Shown: in pieces, positions 47,170-58,402 of the stretch
How the letters are laid out: each line of letters starts with the position of its first letter
Position numbering within the stretch: the stretch's first letter is position 1
Assembly: GCA_025786725.1 (NCBI GenBank)
Contig: JAHLTZ010000015.1
Coordinates: 310,001-374,000, forward strand
Length of the DNA: 64,000 nucleotides
From: Syncephalis fuscata
Taxonomy: Eukaryota; Zoopagomycota; Zoopagomycetes; Zoopagales; Piptocephalidaceae
Reading direction: 5' to 3'
Translations under genes and position numbers: made by a program
Notes under the pieces: generated by a model
Seen by the model: the letters and a program-made list of their open reading frames with translations, nothing else
What the model was told of the DNA's origin: nothing
The model's database searches: none

Positions 47170-47600
47170 AACATTTACTTTAACCCCCAGGGTAGTAAAT
47201 TTTTTTACGCAATCAATTACAACGATTTAAATAGTTGACGAGTCGATTGGATTAATTGTGTTTAAATCGTATTTATAATAAATGTTAATGTAATATAGCA
47301 ACATTATCATTTCCATAAAATACAATTAAATGTAACAGAACATTGTATTAGTAATAATTTAGCATTTAAATAAACAATGTAACATACTATTTGATTTCAT
47401 TGAAACATTTGAGGCTAATTATTGTCGTTGTTGCATATGTAGAAAGATTGATAAATATTAATAAAGCCGTATGTTATATTCCATGTCATTCCGCATTTAC
47501 TGTTATTGCATCTACATACACATGGATTTTGATCTAATGGTGTCTTTTATTTTACAATATGCTACTATTGCATTTTGGGCATATCTGTGATGTAAGATTA
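47170..47600 (+). repeat. R1 family copy next to the uL5m start
   Basis: It starts with ATTTACTTTAACCCCCAG and a hairpin (ATTTACT...AGTAAAT), continues with TTTTTACGCAATCAATT, then CATTGTATTAGTAAT, ACAATGTAACATACTATTTG, TGTAGAAAGATTG, TTCCATGTCATTCCGC and TTTTGGGCATATCTGTGATG. The same order in reverse occurs upstream of CBR1. Confidence 0.7.
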
Positions 47601-48180
47601 ATATTAATACAATTATTATAAAACTATGCAGTATGAATACTGCTTTAAATTATTCATAATAACAAGTTGATGTAAAAATAGAGAACAAAATGTAATAATA
47701 AATGAAACAGAAAGAGACGCAAAAGAAGAAGAAAAGGATCTATCACAAATAATAGAGATCACTAGAATACAAAAAGATAAGTTATTGCTTACATTTTATT
47801 ATTGTAGTTTCGCAGCAATAGCATATTCCATCATACGAACTACACTATAAAGCATGTTTTATATATTTGATAACAAGACTAGCTATTGCTGGCAGTTTTA
47901 ATACACACTGATCACTAAAAAGCTATTGATATAATATAACTAACTTAAAATCATTTCAGCATAGTGCCCTAATATTCAAATACAAGTTTGCATAATAGCC
48001 AGACTTTGTATGCAAGTAAACAGGTTACTTGCATGTACGTTTTCACGTGTATATTTGGAATCATTAGCCAGCAGATTTATCCGCCAAAACTCTTTCTCAA
48101 TCATACTCCCATTGTTTTATCACCTTTTATCAGTTCAGCTTTATATAACATATGTACATTTAATCAATGTATTGCAACCA
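47601..48180. other. AT-rich spacer and 5' flank of 7TM copy B
   Basis: No gene seen. The last 200 bases are nearly identical to the flank of copy F at 54545-54664. Confidence 0.4.
48010..48026 (+). promoter_or_regulatory. Conserved GTAAACA element upstream of 7TM copy B
   Basis: ATGCAAGTAAACAGGTT, 155 bases before the start of pseudogene B. Confidence 0.55.
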
Positions 48181-49104
48181 TGAACACTACTCAAAGTTTT
48201 CTACAAGATGACATGGGCTGGGAGCACAATGCTACACGGCTATGGGGTATTCCACTTCATCCATCTGGCGAAATATACTTATACGACTTTATAACAGCAG
48301 CGCCGAATGATAGACATGACACTCAAGCTAAATTATTTAGCGCTTACTTTAAATTTTTATTAATATCTTTATAATGCTGATTTTTATATCAAACTTGTAG
48401 TTTCAATTTGCATGATTTAAACCGAGCCTACTCTTTTTCCGGGTGGTGCTGTTTAATACCTGCTTTTTTGGTATTAGTTGGTCTGCTTTTGTAGTTTTAT
48501 ATCTTTTTGAAATTTGAATTGCCGAGAAATAGTCTGGTATACTATTGCTGCGTTTACAGTATCAAGTGTAGCTAATAGTATGCTTGTGCTGCAAAAAACA
48601 TACATCGTTTTTTTAAAACAACGTTGGATTTTAGTTGTTGGTATTATTTGTATATTGCCTCAGTTGGGATTTATACCGTTTTCTATAACTGTAGTTTACG
48701 TCACACTCGAAAATACGGCGGTTGTTTTACTAATTATCCTAGCTCGGTGCCTTTATATGGTTCGGTGTTACCATACCTGTCAATGCACTGTTCTCGGGAG
48801 TATTTAGCTATGTAGCATATCAACATTATAAGACATTTGGATCAGAAGCATGGAGACGACTGACACGTAACGGTATTCAATCATGTGCTTAGTAGTGTTT
48901 TGCAATATCATTTGTGCAATATGCATTTTATTCAAAGTAGGCGATTCATATTCACAATGTTTTTTGTTATAGATTGGTAGTAACTAGACAAATTGATTGA
49001 CATACTACTAATCGTATGTTAGGTGTATTACATCAATGTTTTAGTTTATCATTGCGGTCTTAAAGGAGCAGCAAAACTTCATCAACGCATCATAATGTTT
49101 TGCT
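48181..49104 (+). pseudogene. 7TM receptor-like family, pseudogene copy B
   Basis: It starts MNTTQSFLQDDMGWEHNATR and PLHPSGEIYLYDFITA like the intact copies. After about 60 codons it hits several stops (around 48372-48440). Later parts are readable in other frames (NCREIVWYTIAAFTVSSVAN; LKQRWILVVGIICILPQLGF). The 3' half (SEAWRRLTRNGIQ, last exon from about 49032) also carries small indels. Its middle is nearly identical to copy D and its 3' end and flank to copy A. The 5' flank and first 25 codons are shared with copy F. Confidence 0.8.
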
Positions 49105-49544
49105 AAATATAATTTGCTAAAAATATTTAAACATAAACCTATTGCCAAATCTATGTAAATTTCTAATAAACATAAGTAGTCAACAGCTAATAGAATGCAA
49201 CATGTAAAGGCATACTAGAGTTATTTTCAACATATTACAAAACAGTCATTCTATTTGAGATTATTTAGTTGTAATATATATATATTATGATTTATGTGTT
49301 TGATAGCAAGTTTGGCTATTGTAAGCTGTTTTAGTGCGTGTAATGCTAATTGTTTATTAAATGAATATATACGGCAACAATATAGCACAGCATAATGAAA
49401 TTTAACTCTAGGCAGAACATACCATCTCAGTATAGTTAGTATACACCAATTACCAAAAGCTATCGATATAGAATAATAGCTTTTGATCATTTCGGCATAA
49501 CAATTTGTACTCAAGGACAAGTTTGCATAATAACTAGATTTCAA

Positions 49545-49561
49545 ATGCAAGTAAACAGGTT
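49545..49561 (+). promoter_or_regulatory. Conserved GTAAACA element upstream of 7TM copy C
   Basis: ATGCAAGTAAACAGGTT, about 165 bases before the start of copy C. Confidence 0.6.
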
Positions 49562-49725
49562 ATTACGTGCATTATGCATGTATTGTGCGTGCGCAGTTTG
49601 AGATTAGCAGCCAGCAAATTTATCTCTTAAAAGCCTTTCGATCATTAATATCCCCATTCACTTTATTATTCTCTATCAATTCACTTTTATATAATATATG
49701 TATATTTGATCAATATAGCGCAACC

Positions 49726-50695
49726 ATGAGCACTAATCAAAGTCTTGTACAGGATGACATAACTGGAGACACAATGCCACGCGATTATGGGGTGTTCCGC
49801 TTCATCCATCGGGTGAAACGCCTTTATACAACTTTATAACAGCAATGCCGAATGATAGACACGCCGTTCAAACTCGATTGTTCAGCATCTATGCCGCATT
49901 AGCTATTAGTATTTCTGCAGCACTAATAGTTATATCAAACTTTGCAACCTCAATTCGCATGGTTTTAAATCGGCCACAATTTCTTTCTGGATGGTGCTTC
50001 TTAATATCTGGCTTGTTTGGCACTGTCTGGTTCTTTTTCTTAGTTCTGTATTTTTTCGAGATTCTAAATTGCCGAGAAACGATTTGGTATATTCTTACTG
50101 CATTTTCAGTTGCAAGTGTGAGCAACAGTATAGTTGTACTGCAAAAGGCATATATTGTGCTTTTAAAACAACGCTGGGTTTTGGTTGTTGGTATCATTCT
50201 TATATTACCGCAGTTAGGATTTACACCGTTTGCTATAAGCATAGTTTATGTTACACTTGAAAAATATGGTGGCTGCATTGCTAATTACCCTATTTCAATG
50301 CCTTTATACTGGTTCGGTGCCACCATGCCTGTTAACACTCTATTTTCGGGAATATTCAGCTATGTGGCATATCAACAGTATAAAGCATTTGGTTCAGATG
50401 CATGGAAGAGACTGGCGCGTAATGGTATTCAAACTATGTGCCTAGTAGTGTTTTTAAATATTACCTGCGCAGTAGGAACTTTATTTAAATTAGGCGATTC
50501 GTATTCACAAATGTTTTTTGTCTTAGATTGGTAAGAGGTTACGCAAATTGCTTGACATTTTACTAATTACGTACTAGGTGTGTTACATCAACCATTTTAG
50601 TTAATCACTGTAATTCGGCGAAAAACCATAAAACGTCATCAGCAGCATTAAACTACTCACCTTTTCTTAATTCAAAAAAAGACACCCAGGTATAA
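49726..50695 (+). CDS. 7TM receptor-like protein, copy C
   Basis: Exon 1 starts at 49726 (MSTNQSLVQDD). Exon 2 is 50578-50695, after an intron at 50531-50577. One base is missing near 49755-49762: the family motif D-W-R-H-N-A-T-R is read out of frame there, and everything after it is open to the end. The seven hydrophobic segments are complete, including RLFSIYAALAISISAALIVI, FLSGWCFLISGLFGTVWFFF, ILTAFSVASVSNSIVVLQKA, VLVVGIILILPQLGFTPFAI and YWFGATMPVNTLFSGIFSYV. The tail encoded by exon 2 is longer than in copies A and D, with Ser, Asn and Lys residues. The break may be a sequencing error or a real early pseudogenisation. Its middle region is the closest match to copy A. Confidence 0.65.
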
Positions 50696-50954
50696 GCTGT
50701 TACAAATTTATACAGCTTTTTAATGTATATAAACAGCAAACACTAATTATTTATTTATTAAGTTAGTGTGTTTTGCAACAATAATATAAACTGTAGAATA
50801 ATGAGGTTTACTATCAAGCAAAAACATGCTAATCCAATATAATTAACAAATACCAAATGTCCAAAGCTGTAAATTTAACATGGTGTTACGTGTAAATTAT
50901 TTTTAAAAGCGGCTTAGCATACAGTGTAGCTTATGTGTTCAGCATGATATTTAT

Positions 50955-50971
50955 ATGCAAGTAAACAGGTT
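50955..50971 (+). promoter_or_regulatory. Conserved GTAAACA element upstream of 7TM copy D
   Basis: ATGCAAGTAAACAGGTT, 156 bases before the start of copy D. Confidence 0.6.
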
Positions 50972-51126
50972 TACTCGCATAGTATGTACATACGCGCAAT
51001 GCGGAACCGACAGCCGGTAGATTTATCATTCACGCCTACTTATTTTCAATATCCCCTATTTCTTTATCGTTCATCAGCCAACCTTTACATTTTAAATTAC
51101 ATTTGTATATCTAAGCAGTCATAGAC

Positions 51127-52058
51127 ATGGGCACTACTCAAAACCTTGTAAACAATGACATGGACTGGAGACACAATGCTACACGGCTATGGGGTATTCC
51201 GCTTCATCCGTCTGGCGAAACGTACTCATATGATTTTTTAATAACAACGTCAAACGATAGACATGACGCTCAAGCTAGACTGTTTATAGTTTACGCTCAA
51301 GTTATTATCAATATTTTTATAGCAATCATGTTTGTGCCAAACTTTGTAATCTCAATTCGTATGGTTATAAATCGTCCATACTCTCTTTCTGGATGCTGCT
51401 GTCTAATACCTGCGTTAGCTGCTATTTTTTGGTATATTTTTATAGTTTTATATTTATTTCAAATTCTAAATTGCCGAGAAATAGTCTGGTATACTATTGC
51501 TGCGTTTACAGTATCAAGTGTAGCTAATAGTATGCTTGTGCTGCAAAAGGCATACATCGTTTTCTTAAAACAACGTTGGATTCTAGCTGTAGGCGTTTTG
51601 TTTATATTGCCTCAGTTGGGATTTATGCCATTTTCCATAAAATCAATTTATGCTAATTTTGAAAAAGACAATGGCTGCATTGTCCACTATTCCACTTCAA
51701 TGTCTTTATACTGGTTTGGCGTTACCATACCTGTAAACACATTTTTTTCGGGAATATTTAGTTGCATAGCATACCAACATTATAAAAAATTCGGATCAGC
51801 TGCATGGAAGCGATTGGCGCATAATGGTATTAAGACGATGTGTCTAGTAGTTTTTTGCAATATCATGTGTGCAGTATGCGTTTTATTTGAATTAGGCGGC
51901 TTATATTCACAGATGTTCTTTATTATAGATTGGTAAGTAATTAGACAGATTGATTGTTACGCTGCTAACTATGTTTTAGGTTCACTACGTCAACTATTTT
52001 GGTTAATCATTGCAGTGTGCTAAAAAAACGTATAACATTCTCGCATTATCTGACTTAA
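51127..52058 (+). CDS. 7TM receptor-like protein, copy D
   Basis: An intact 294-residue member from exon 1 (51127-51932) and exon 2 (51980-52058). It begins MGTTQNLVNNDMDWRHNATR, the same first 22 residues as copy A, and the two share the 5' flank for at least 190 bases. Hydrophobic segments include VYAQVIINIFIAIMFVPNFV, LSGCCCLIPALAAIFWYIFI, IAAFTVSSVANSMLVLQKAY, ILAVGVLFILPQLGFMPF and YWFGVTIPVNTFFSGIFSCI. The last segment is completed by exon 2 (W-F-T-T-S-T-I-L-V-N-H-C). The short tail is basic. N-terminus outside and C-terminus inside is the expected topology for a GPCR. The ligand is unknown. Confidence 0.72.
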
Positions 52059-52733
52059 TAATAGTAAATCGTTAATAGCGGGAAGGATCGATGCTTTACT
52101 AAAGAATAGCAATTTTGTGCATATTTATATTGAAAGTATTCTGTTCGTTCATCTAAAGATGGTAATACCGTATATCATCTAGAGTCGGTGACCAATCGGG
52201 CTTTCAATTCAATTTGAGATAACATTGTTAACAATGCTATGATTTCCAACTACATTCAGTTTACAAAAAAGTGTCCAAATATGAATTCATTAAAATGCTG
52301 ATAAAATATTATATACTTATTAGTAGTCAAATTCAACCAATTGTAGTATTTAAACACATAATAAAATCTTTTTAATAGGTAAAAAATATTCACCCGATCC
52401 AGTATTCACTTATCATGATATATTATTCCAGCTTGTAATGTATATGTGCGTATAATATACTTATTATAGCTCCACATAATTAATTGCATTTTTAACAACA
52501 AGAGGCGCATTAAACAGTTTAATGCATGTAATACTGTTTGTTTACTAAATTGCTATACATGATAACAACATAATACACGTATAGTGATATTCGACTGTAA
52601 ATAGGCATGTTACTTTAATATAATTAGTACACGCAGATTATAAAAAACCACCAATATGGTATAATTAGGTTTAAATTGTCTCAACATAATATTTAATGTT
52701 TAAAGAAATGTCTGTATAATAACTGGATTCCAT

Positions 52734-52750
52734 ATGCAGATAAACAGGTT
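52734..52750 (+). promoter_or_regulatory. Conserved GTAAACA-like element upstream of 7TM copy E
   Basis: ATGCAGATAAACAGGTT, a one-to-two-base variant of the family element (ATAAACA still fits the forkhead consensus), 157 bases before the start of copy E. Confidence 0.55.
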
Positions 52751-52906
52751 CTTACAGAAATTGTGCGTGTATTTATGCGTATGCAACGTGGAAATATTAG
52801 TGTACAGGTTTATCGTTCAAAAGACGTTAGTTTACGGATATTCCCATTTCTATCATTTTTATTAGCTTTTCTTTATATATGTACATTTAAGCAATATATT
52901 AAAACC

Positions 52907-53877
52907 ATGAACGCTACTCAAGATTTTGTACGGGATGATATAGACTGGAGGCACAATGCCACGCGATTGTGGAATGTGCCACTTCATCCATCGGGTGAAA
53001 TACTTTTATACAATTTTATAACAGCGGTGCCAAATGATATTCATACCACTCGTACTCGACTATTTACCATGTATGCCCAAATAGTTATTAATATGTTTAT
53101 AATGTCAATATTTATGCCAAATCTTGCAAAATCCATCCGCATGATTGCAAATCGACCACAATTTCTTTCCGGATGGTGCTGCTTGGTCCCTGCTTTATTT
53201 GGTGTTGGTTGGCTTGTTTACATATTTACGTATCTCTTTGAGAAGACATGTTGCCGAGAAGCAGTTTGGTTTGCGTTTACTGCATCTTCATTTTCAAGCG
53301 TCAGCAACAGTATAATTGTGTTACAAAAAGCATACATTGTTCTTTTAAAAAACCAATGGGTGGTTGCTGTCGGAATTTTGCTTATATTGCCGCAGCTGGG
53401 ATTTATACTGCTAGGTATAAAACTAACTTATGTTACCATGGACAATAGTGGCATGTGCCTTGCTCACTATTCTAGCTCGGTGCCTTTATACTGGTTCGGT
53501 GTTACTATACCTGTCAATATACTGTTCTCGGGAATATTCAGCTATGTGGCATATCAACAGTATAAGGCATTTGGCTCAGAAGCATGGAAAAGGCTGGCGC
53601 GTAATGGTATTCAAGTCATGTGTCTAGTAGTGTTTTGCAATATCATTTGTGCAATATGCGTTTTATTTAAAGTAGGCAATTCATATTCACAAATGTTTTT
53701 TGTTTTAGATTGGTAAGTGATTAAGCAAATTGATTGATATATTACTAATTGTATATTAGGTGTGTTACATCGACCATTTTGGTTAATCACTGTAGTTCAG
53801 TGAAAAACCGCAAAACACCATCAGAAACATTAAACTGCTCTGATAATTTTAATTCACAAGAAGACACTCAAGTATAG
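52907..53877 (+). CDS. 7TM receptor-like protein, copy E
   Basis: An intact 307-residue member from exon 1 (52907-53712) and exon 2 (53760-53877). The frame is open to 52763, but ATG 52907 (MNATQDFVRDDIDWRHNATR) matches the start of all other copies. Predicted membrane segments lie at about residues 51-76, 86-110, 119-143, 150-173, 194-217, 233-255 and 261-282. Exon 2 supplies the end of the seventh segment and a 25-residue Ser/Asn-rich tail ending D-T-Q-V. Residues KAYIVLLKNQW and SEAWKRLARNGIQ are likely intracellular loops. From 53479 to about 53762 it is identical to copy F, intron included. Confidence 0.72.
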
Positions 53878-54498
53878 GTTGTTAAAAATGTATACAGCTT
53901 TTTAATGTATATATAAATAACTAGCAACCAATAAGTTGTAGCGTCTTAACCACCAAACTAGATAAGAATAGAATAAGAATAAAAATTGATGTTTTATTAA
54001 AAGATGCACAATTATGTGTGTATTTATGTTGAGGTATACCACTCATGTACCACGGATATAAAAGTAAATTATGTGATTAAAGTGTATGGCTTGTAACAAC
54101 GCACGAAAGTAGTATGTAAATACATATTAATGTTATCTCTAATGTACAAAAAGTATTTATTTTATCCACAACTTAATTGTCATAATGTATTGCTGAAAAT
54201 TATAATGTATATATTTGTAATGTATTAGTTTTAGCATATGTCATAATTTATGTATTTTAAAACAATACTGGCTATTATGATCAATCTAGTACATGTAATA
54301 ATGTATACTAAATCAATATATACGGCAGCAATATAACACATGGCACAGCGAGGTTTAATGTCAAACAGAGCATGCTATTTCAGTATAGTTAGTATGCACA
54401 AATTATCAAAAGTTACCGATATAGAATAATAGATTTTGATTATTTTAGCATAAAAATTTAGTACTCAAGAACGAGTGCGCATGATAGCTAGATTGTTT

Positions 54499-54515
54499 AT
54501 GCAAGTAAACAGGTT
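54499..54515 (+). promoter_or_regulatory. Conserved GTAAACA element upstream of 7TM copy F
   Basis: ATGCAAGTAAACAGGTT, 150 bases before the start of pseudogene F. Confidence 0.55.
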
Positions 54516-54664
54516 ATTGTGTGCATTGTGCGTGCGTAGTTTGAATCATTAGCCAGCAGATTTATCCGCCAAAACTCTTTCTCAATCATACTCCCATTGT
54601 TTTATCACCTTTTATCAGTTCAGCTTTATATAACATATGTACATTTAATCAATGTATTGCAACC

Positions 54665-55620
54665 ATGAACACTACTCAAAGTTTTCTACAAGATGACATG
54701 GGCTGGGAGCACAATGCTACACGGCTATGGGGTATTCTACTTCATTCATCTGGCGAAACGCCTTTATATAATTTATAACAGCAGCGCCGAATGATAGACA
54801 CACCGTTCAATTTTGCTTGTTTAACATTTATGCTCAAATATTTATTAATTTTTGTATAATGCTAGTATTTATTTCAAATCTTAAAAATGCAATTTGTATG
54901 ATTATAAATCAACCACAACTTCTTTCTGGGTAATGTTGTTTAATACCTACTTTATTTGGCGTTGGTTGGATTGTTTATGTAGTTACAGCTATTTTCGAAA
55001 AACAAATTGTTGAAAAGCAATTTGGTTTTTTTACTGTGTTTTCATTTTCAAGCGTCAGCAACAGTATAATTATGCTACAAAAAGCATACATTGTTTTTTT
55101 AAAAAAACTGATGGGTTATTATTGTTGAAATCCTGCTTATATTGCCACAGTTGAGACTTGCACCGCTCGCCATAATTGTAATTTATATTAAACTTGAAGA
55201 ACATGATGGTTACATTGCTCACTATTCTATTTCAATGCCTTTATACTGGTTCGGTGTTACTATACCTGTCAATATACTGTTCTCGGGAATATTCAGCTAT
55301 GTGGCATATCAACAGTATAAGGCATTTGGCTCAGAAGCATGGAAAAGGCTGGCGCGTAATGGTATTCAAGTCATGTGTCTAGTAGTGTTTTGCAATATCA
55401 TTTGTGCAATATGCGTTTTATTTAAAGTAGGCAATTCATATTCACAAATGTTTTTTGTTTTAGATTGGTAAGTGATTAAGCAAATTGATTGATATATTAC
55501 TAATTGTATATTAGGTGTAGTACATTAACTATTTTAGTTCATCATTGTATTTCGGTGAAAACTTGTAAAACTTCACATTCTGGAGTAAGTGAAAGGTTAA
55601 ACCTGCGCGCAGTGGTTTAA
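54665..55620 (+). pseudogene. 7TM receptor-like family, pseudogene copy F
   Basis: The first 25 codons and the 5' flank are nearly identical to copy B (48060-48260 against 54545-54760). The frame is then lost at about 54770 and the middle is riddled with stops and indels. The 3' part from about 55237 is clean and identical to copy E, with an intact intron (55470-55516) and a last exon open to 55620. A dead 5' half joined to a pristine 3' half points to recent gene conversion from copy E. Confidence 0.8.
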
Positions 55621-56490
55621 TTACAGATAATTATAAATATATATGTAAATTCCCATTATTTTCCAAGTAATAAATAATATTACGTTGAAGTTTTAATAGC
55701 TACGATCATTAGTGAGTGAAAATTATTATGATCTAGGCTAAAGATAGTATTTCTATACTAGTAAATAAACGCAGGTTGCTTTATTTAATATTCATAGCTT
55801 TTTTAAAAGCAAGCTATTGTTTTTTATTTATGCTTAAGTGTTTCATACTGCTTTATGTTTATAGTTTGCATAATGATACAGGTTTAAATTGGGTCGTTAA
55901 AACTTTAGGATTGGTAAACAATTTTTTATTCATAACTAATCAGCTAATTTGGTGCAATATTGATGCCCACTGTTCCGCACAATATCTAAAGTTTCTAATG
56001 ATCATTACAACTAACCAGCTCTCTCTTTCCATTCTTTAAAGTTTTTATGTTTTAAGTTATTTGCAATATGCTATAATTTTTTGACTATTGCGGACAGCTA
56101 ATACTTTGTTTACATAGTTGTACTAGCTAATAGTGCTACAAATATACTGCACAAAACTTTTTTCTAATTACATAGATTTGGATTTTGGTAAAATGACAAA
56201 AAAATGATTTACATCAGCAGTCATATAATTTCACCGTCTTTCATTACTTGTGTTATAATGCTAACATTTTAAGCAGCAACCTGTAACTAGTGCATATAAC
56301 TCATTTATTGCGTCAAAAATATCGCCTATTGTTATTTCACTATGTCCGACATCAAAGTGACGTTGACTGATTACGGTATTAATACGCGTGACTTCTGAAA
56401 CATAGTATTAATAAATTAATCGTTGAATAATAAGCTGTAAAATTTATCTACAAGTTAACCAATTATCATAACGTAGCTTTACTATAATCG
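55621..56490. other. AT-rich spacer after the 7TM array
   Basis: An 87-codon open frame at 55776-56039 with two hydrophobic stretches has no resemblance I can name, and I do not call it a gene. Otherwise nothing was seen. Confidence 0.35.
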
Positions 56491-56823
56491 ATGCCATTAG
56501 TATTTACAACACTAAATCCAAATGAATTCGGCAATGGAACGATAGTTGAAAGTACGTGCAGCTTACCGGTTACTAGTTTGATAAATAATAATTTATGTAA
56601 AAAAGTTTTGGTTGTAGCTAAAGATACAACTTTGGCCAAGGATACTGATGTTGTGATAGCAACCAAACCTTGCTCGGATATTTTTTTAACACAACATTGT
56701 GTACAGCCAGTATTTCCCAATAATTTTGATTCAAAAGTACATTTTCATTTAGCAACACAAGACACAAAGCTACATCCATTGGTTGCCACATTCTTTTCAT
56801 TTAGTAATGAAAATATAGCCTAA
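56491..56823 (+). CDS. Unrecognised 110-codon open frame
   Basis: It starts MPLVFTTLNPNEFGNG and ends ATFFSFSNENIA. It is rich in Thr, Val and Asn, with four cysteines, no signal peptide and no domain I know. It lies just before the ATP-grasp-like pseudogene on the same strand and may be its N-terminal part, or the remains of a separate gene. The stop at 56821 is followed by coding-like but broken sequence (TWAHPGVLIVTVSSFVRHLD). Confidence 0.3.
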   Translation: MPLVFTTLNPNEFGNGTIVESTCSLPVTSLINNNLCKKVLVVAKDTTLAKDTDVVIATKPCSDIFLTQHCVQPVFPNNFDSKVHFHLATQDTKLHPLVATFFSFSNENIA

Positions 56824-57009
56824 CATTCCACTTGGGCTCATCCAGGAGTCTTGATAGTTACAGTCTCGTCGTTTGTGCGTCATTTAGATATTTAGACGCT
56901 CAATCAGCTATTGGTTTGCTCGCACAAAATTTAGCAACAAATGAGTAAAATGTGCTGCACAAAAATAGCAATATAAAACATTTTTCAACAGCGGCTGTTA
57001 AAAAAGATT

Positions 57010-58134
57010 TGACTTTTGTATTTCACTCGATATCATGGGAATCAAGCGGCTATGCTGCTGCCATGTCTAATGCCTATAATGAACGTGTATGGCTTGTTAA
57101 ATATTTGGAAAAGATCCTAATCCGCCGGTAAGATGGACGGATGATGCCATTATAAAAGTCTAAGATACTAATGGTAGCAAGTGTACAATTACTATAAATG
57201 AACACCATTGTAATTATTGCAACTCTATTGATATAGGCTGGCATGCTATTCATGCATGTTTTTGTTTTGTCGTACAACGCCCATGAATAAAATTTTTATT
57301 GCAGCCACATACAAAAGTACTTAATGGCGTACTTTTATGCATTGCAGGTGGTTGCAATAAACAAATAGCGGCAATTGCCTACGAATCATTTAATGCAGGG
57401 CTAAATGGCACTAGATTACAGATTCGCACACCATTAACAAAACATAATGTTAGCTTAAAAGAAATACCAGCAATAGTAAAGTGCTTTGGTAGCCGCGCTC
57501 TAGTTAAAACGCCCTACTCTAACTCGAGTGCGTAATTTTTATAAGTAGCAACGAATAATTATATAAATACATAACTAAATTGAATAGGCAAAGGAGTGTA
57601 TACCATTAGCAATCAATGTGAGCTAGACGTGTTTATAGCAATGAAGCATAGGTATGAGATTTTTATTGTTCAATCGCTTATTGGCAACGTTAAATGGTTT
57701 TCTCATACGTCCGAACGATGCACCTATCGCGTTGGCACTGTACCTGACAAAGACAACAATAAATACGTGTACGATCTGCGAGTTATGATTATCGGCGATG
57801 AACTTGGTTATAGACCAATTGCCTACTTTGCACGACGTGCTCATAAGCTACTATTAAACTGTTTAGAGAATAGTTCCAATGGTAATCATCTAATTATCTA
57901 ATTATTCCAATGATTAAACTAATCATTATATTCTAGTTGACTCTTGGGAAATGCTCGGTACTAACACTTAACCTAACGACAACAGTGGCCGGTGGCTCTT
58001 TTGCCGATGAACCATTTTGTATTATTCAAGCGGATAAAAAAGAATTTTTACTATTAGGCATGGATCTTAACAATCTAGTTGATGCTTACATTCAAACTGT
58101 CCTTAGTGTAACAGCTATAGATAAGGTGTGCTAA
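57010..58134 (+). pseudogene. ATP-grasp-like protein gene, decayed
   Basis: Pieces of one protein family are readable in order: FVFHSISWESSGYAAAMSNA, YNERVWLVKYLE, DPNPPVRWTDD, HAIHACFCFVVQRP, VLNGVLLCIAGGCNKQIAA, RALVKTPYSNSSA, GVYTISNQCELDVFIAMKHR, YEIFIVQSLIGNVKWFS, YRVGTVPDKDNNKYVYDLRV and MGMDLNNLVDAYIQTVLSVT-like FLLLGMDLNNLVDAY. The set VKTPYSN, GVYTI, FIVQSLIGN and VGTVPD ... YVYDLRVMI recalls ATP-grasp proteins known mainly from bacteria and also found in fungi. The gene is interrupted by TAA (57161-57163) and TGA (57284-57286), and by frame steps near 57115, near 57595 and near 57970. One intron (about 57884-57936) still has good sites. Function and substrate are unknown. Confidence 0.55.
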
Positions 58135-58402
58135 AAATTTATTCATCAAAAGTAATACATTTGATTTTGATATTTTCTGCATATTTAATCCAGATGGAAT
58201 CTTGTTATCTGAAATTATTAGGAAATGACATTAATAAATAGCTGTTTGAAAAACAATTAGCATATTACTACAATCTATATATTATTATATGGCTACTAAT
58301 GAGTTTTATTGTATTTTAAATGCAATATACTAATATTTACAAAATATACTATTTTTATTTAATTACATAATAATAAAACAATTTATTCATTGGTTGCTAT
58401 TG

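Noticed and set aside
55776-56039. 87-codon hydrophobic open frame after the 7TM array
   Set aside because: It does not match any part of the 7TM family and has no other support; AT-rich DNA readily gives such frames.
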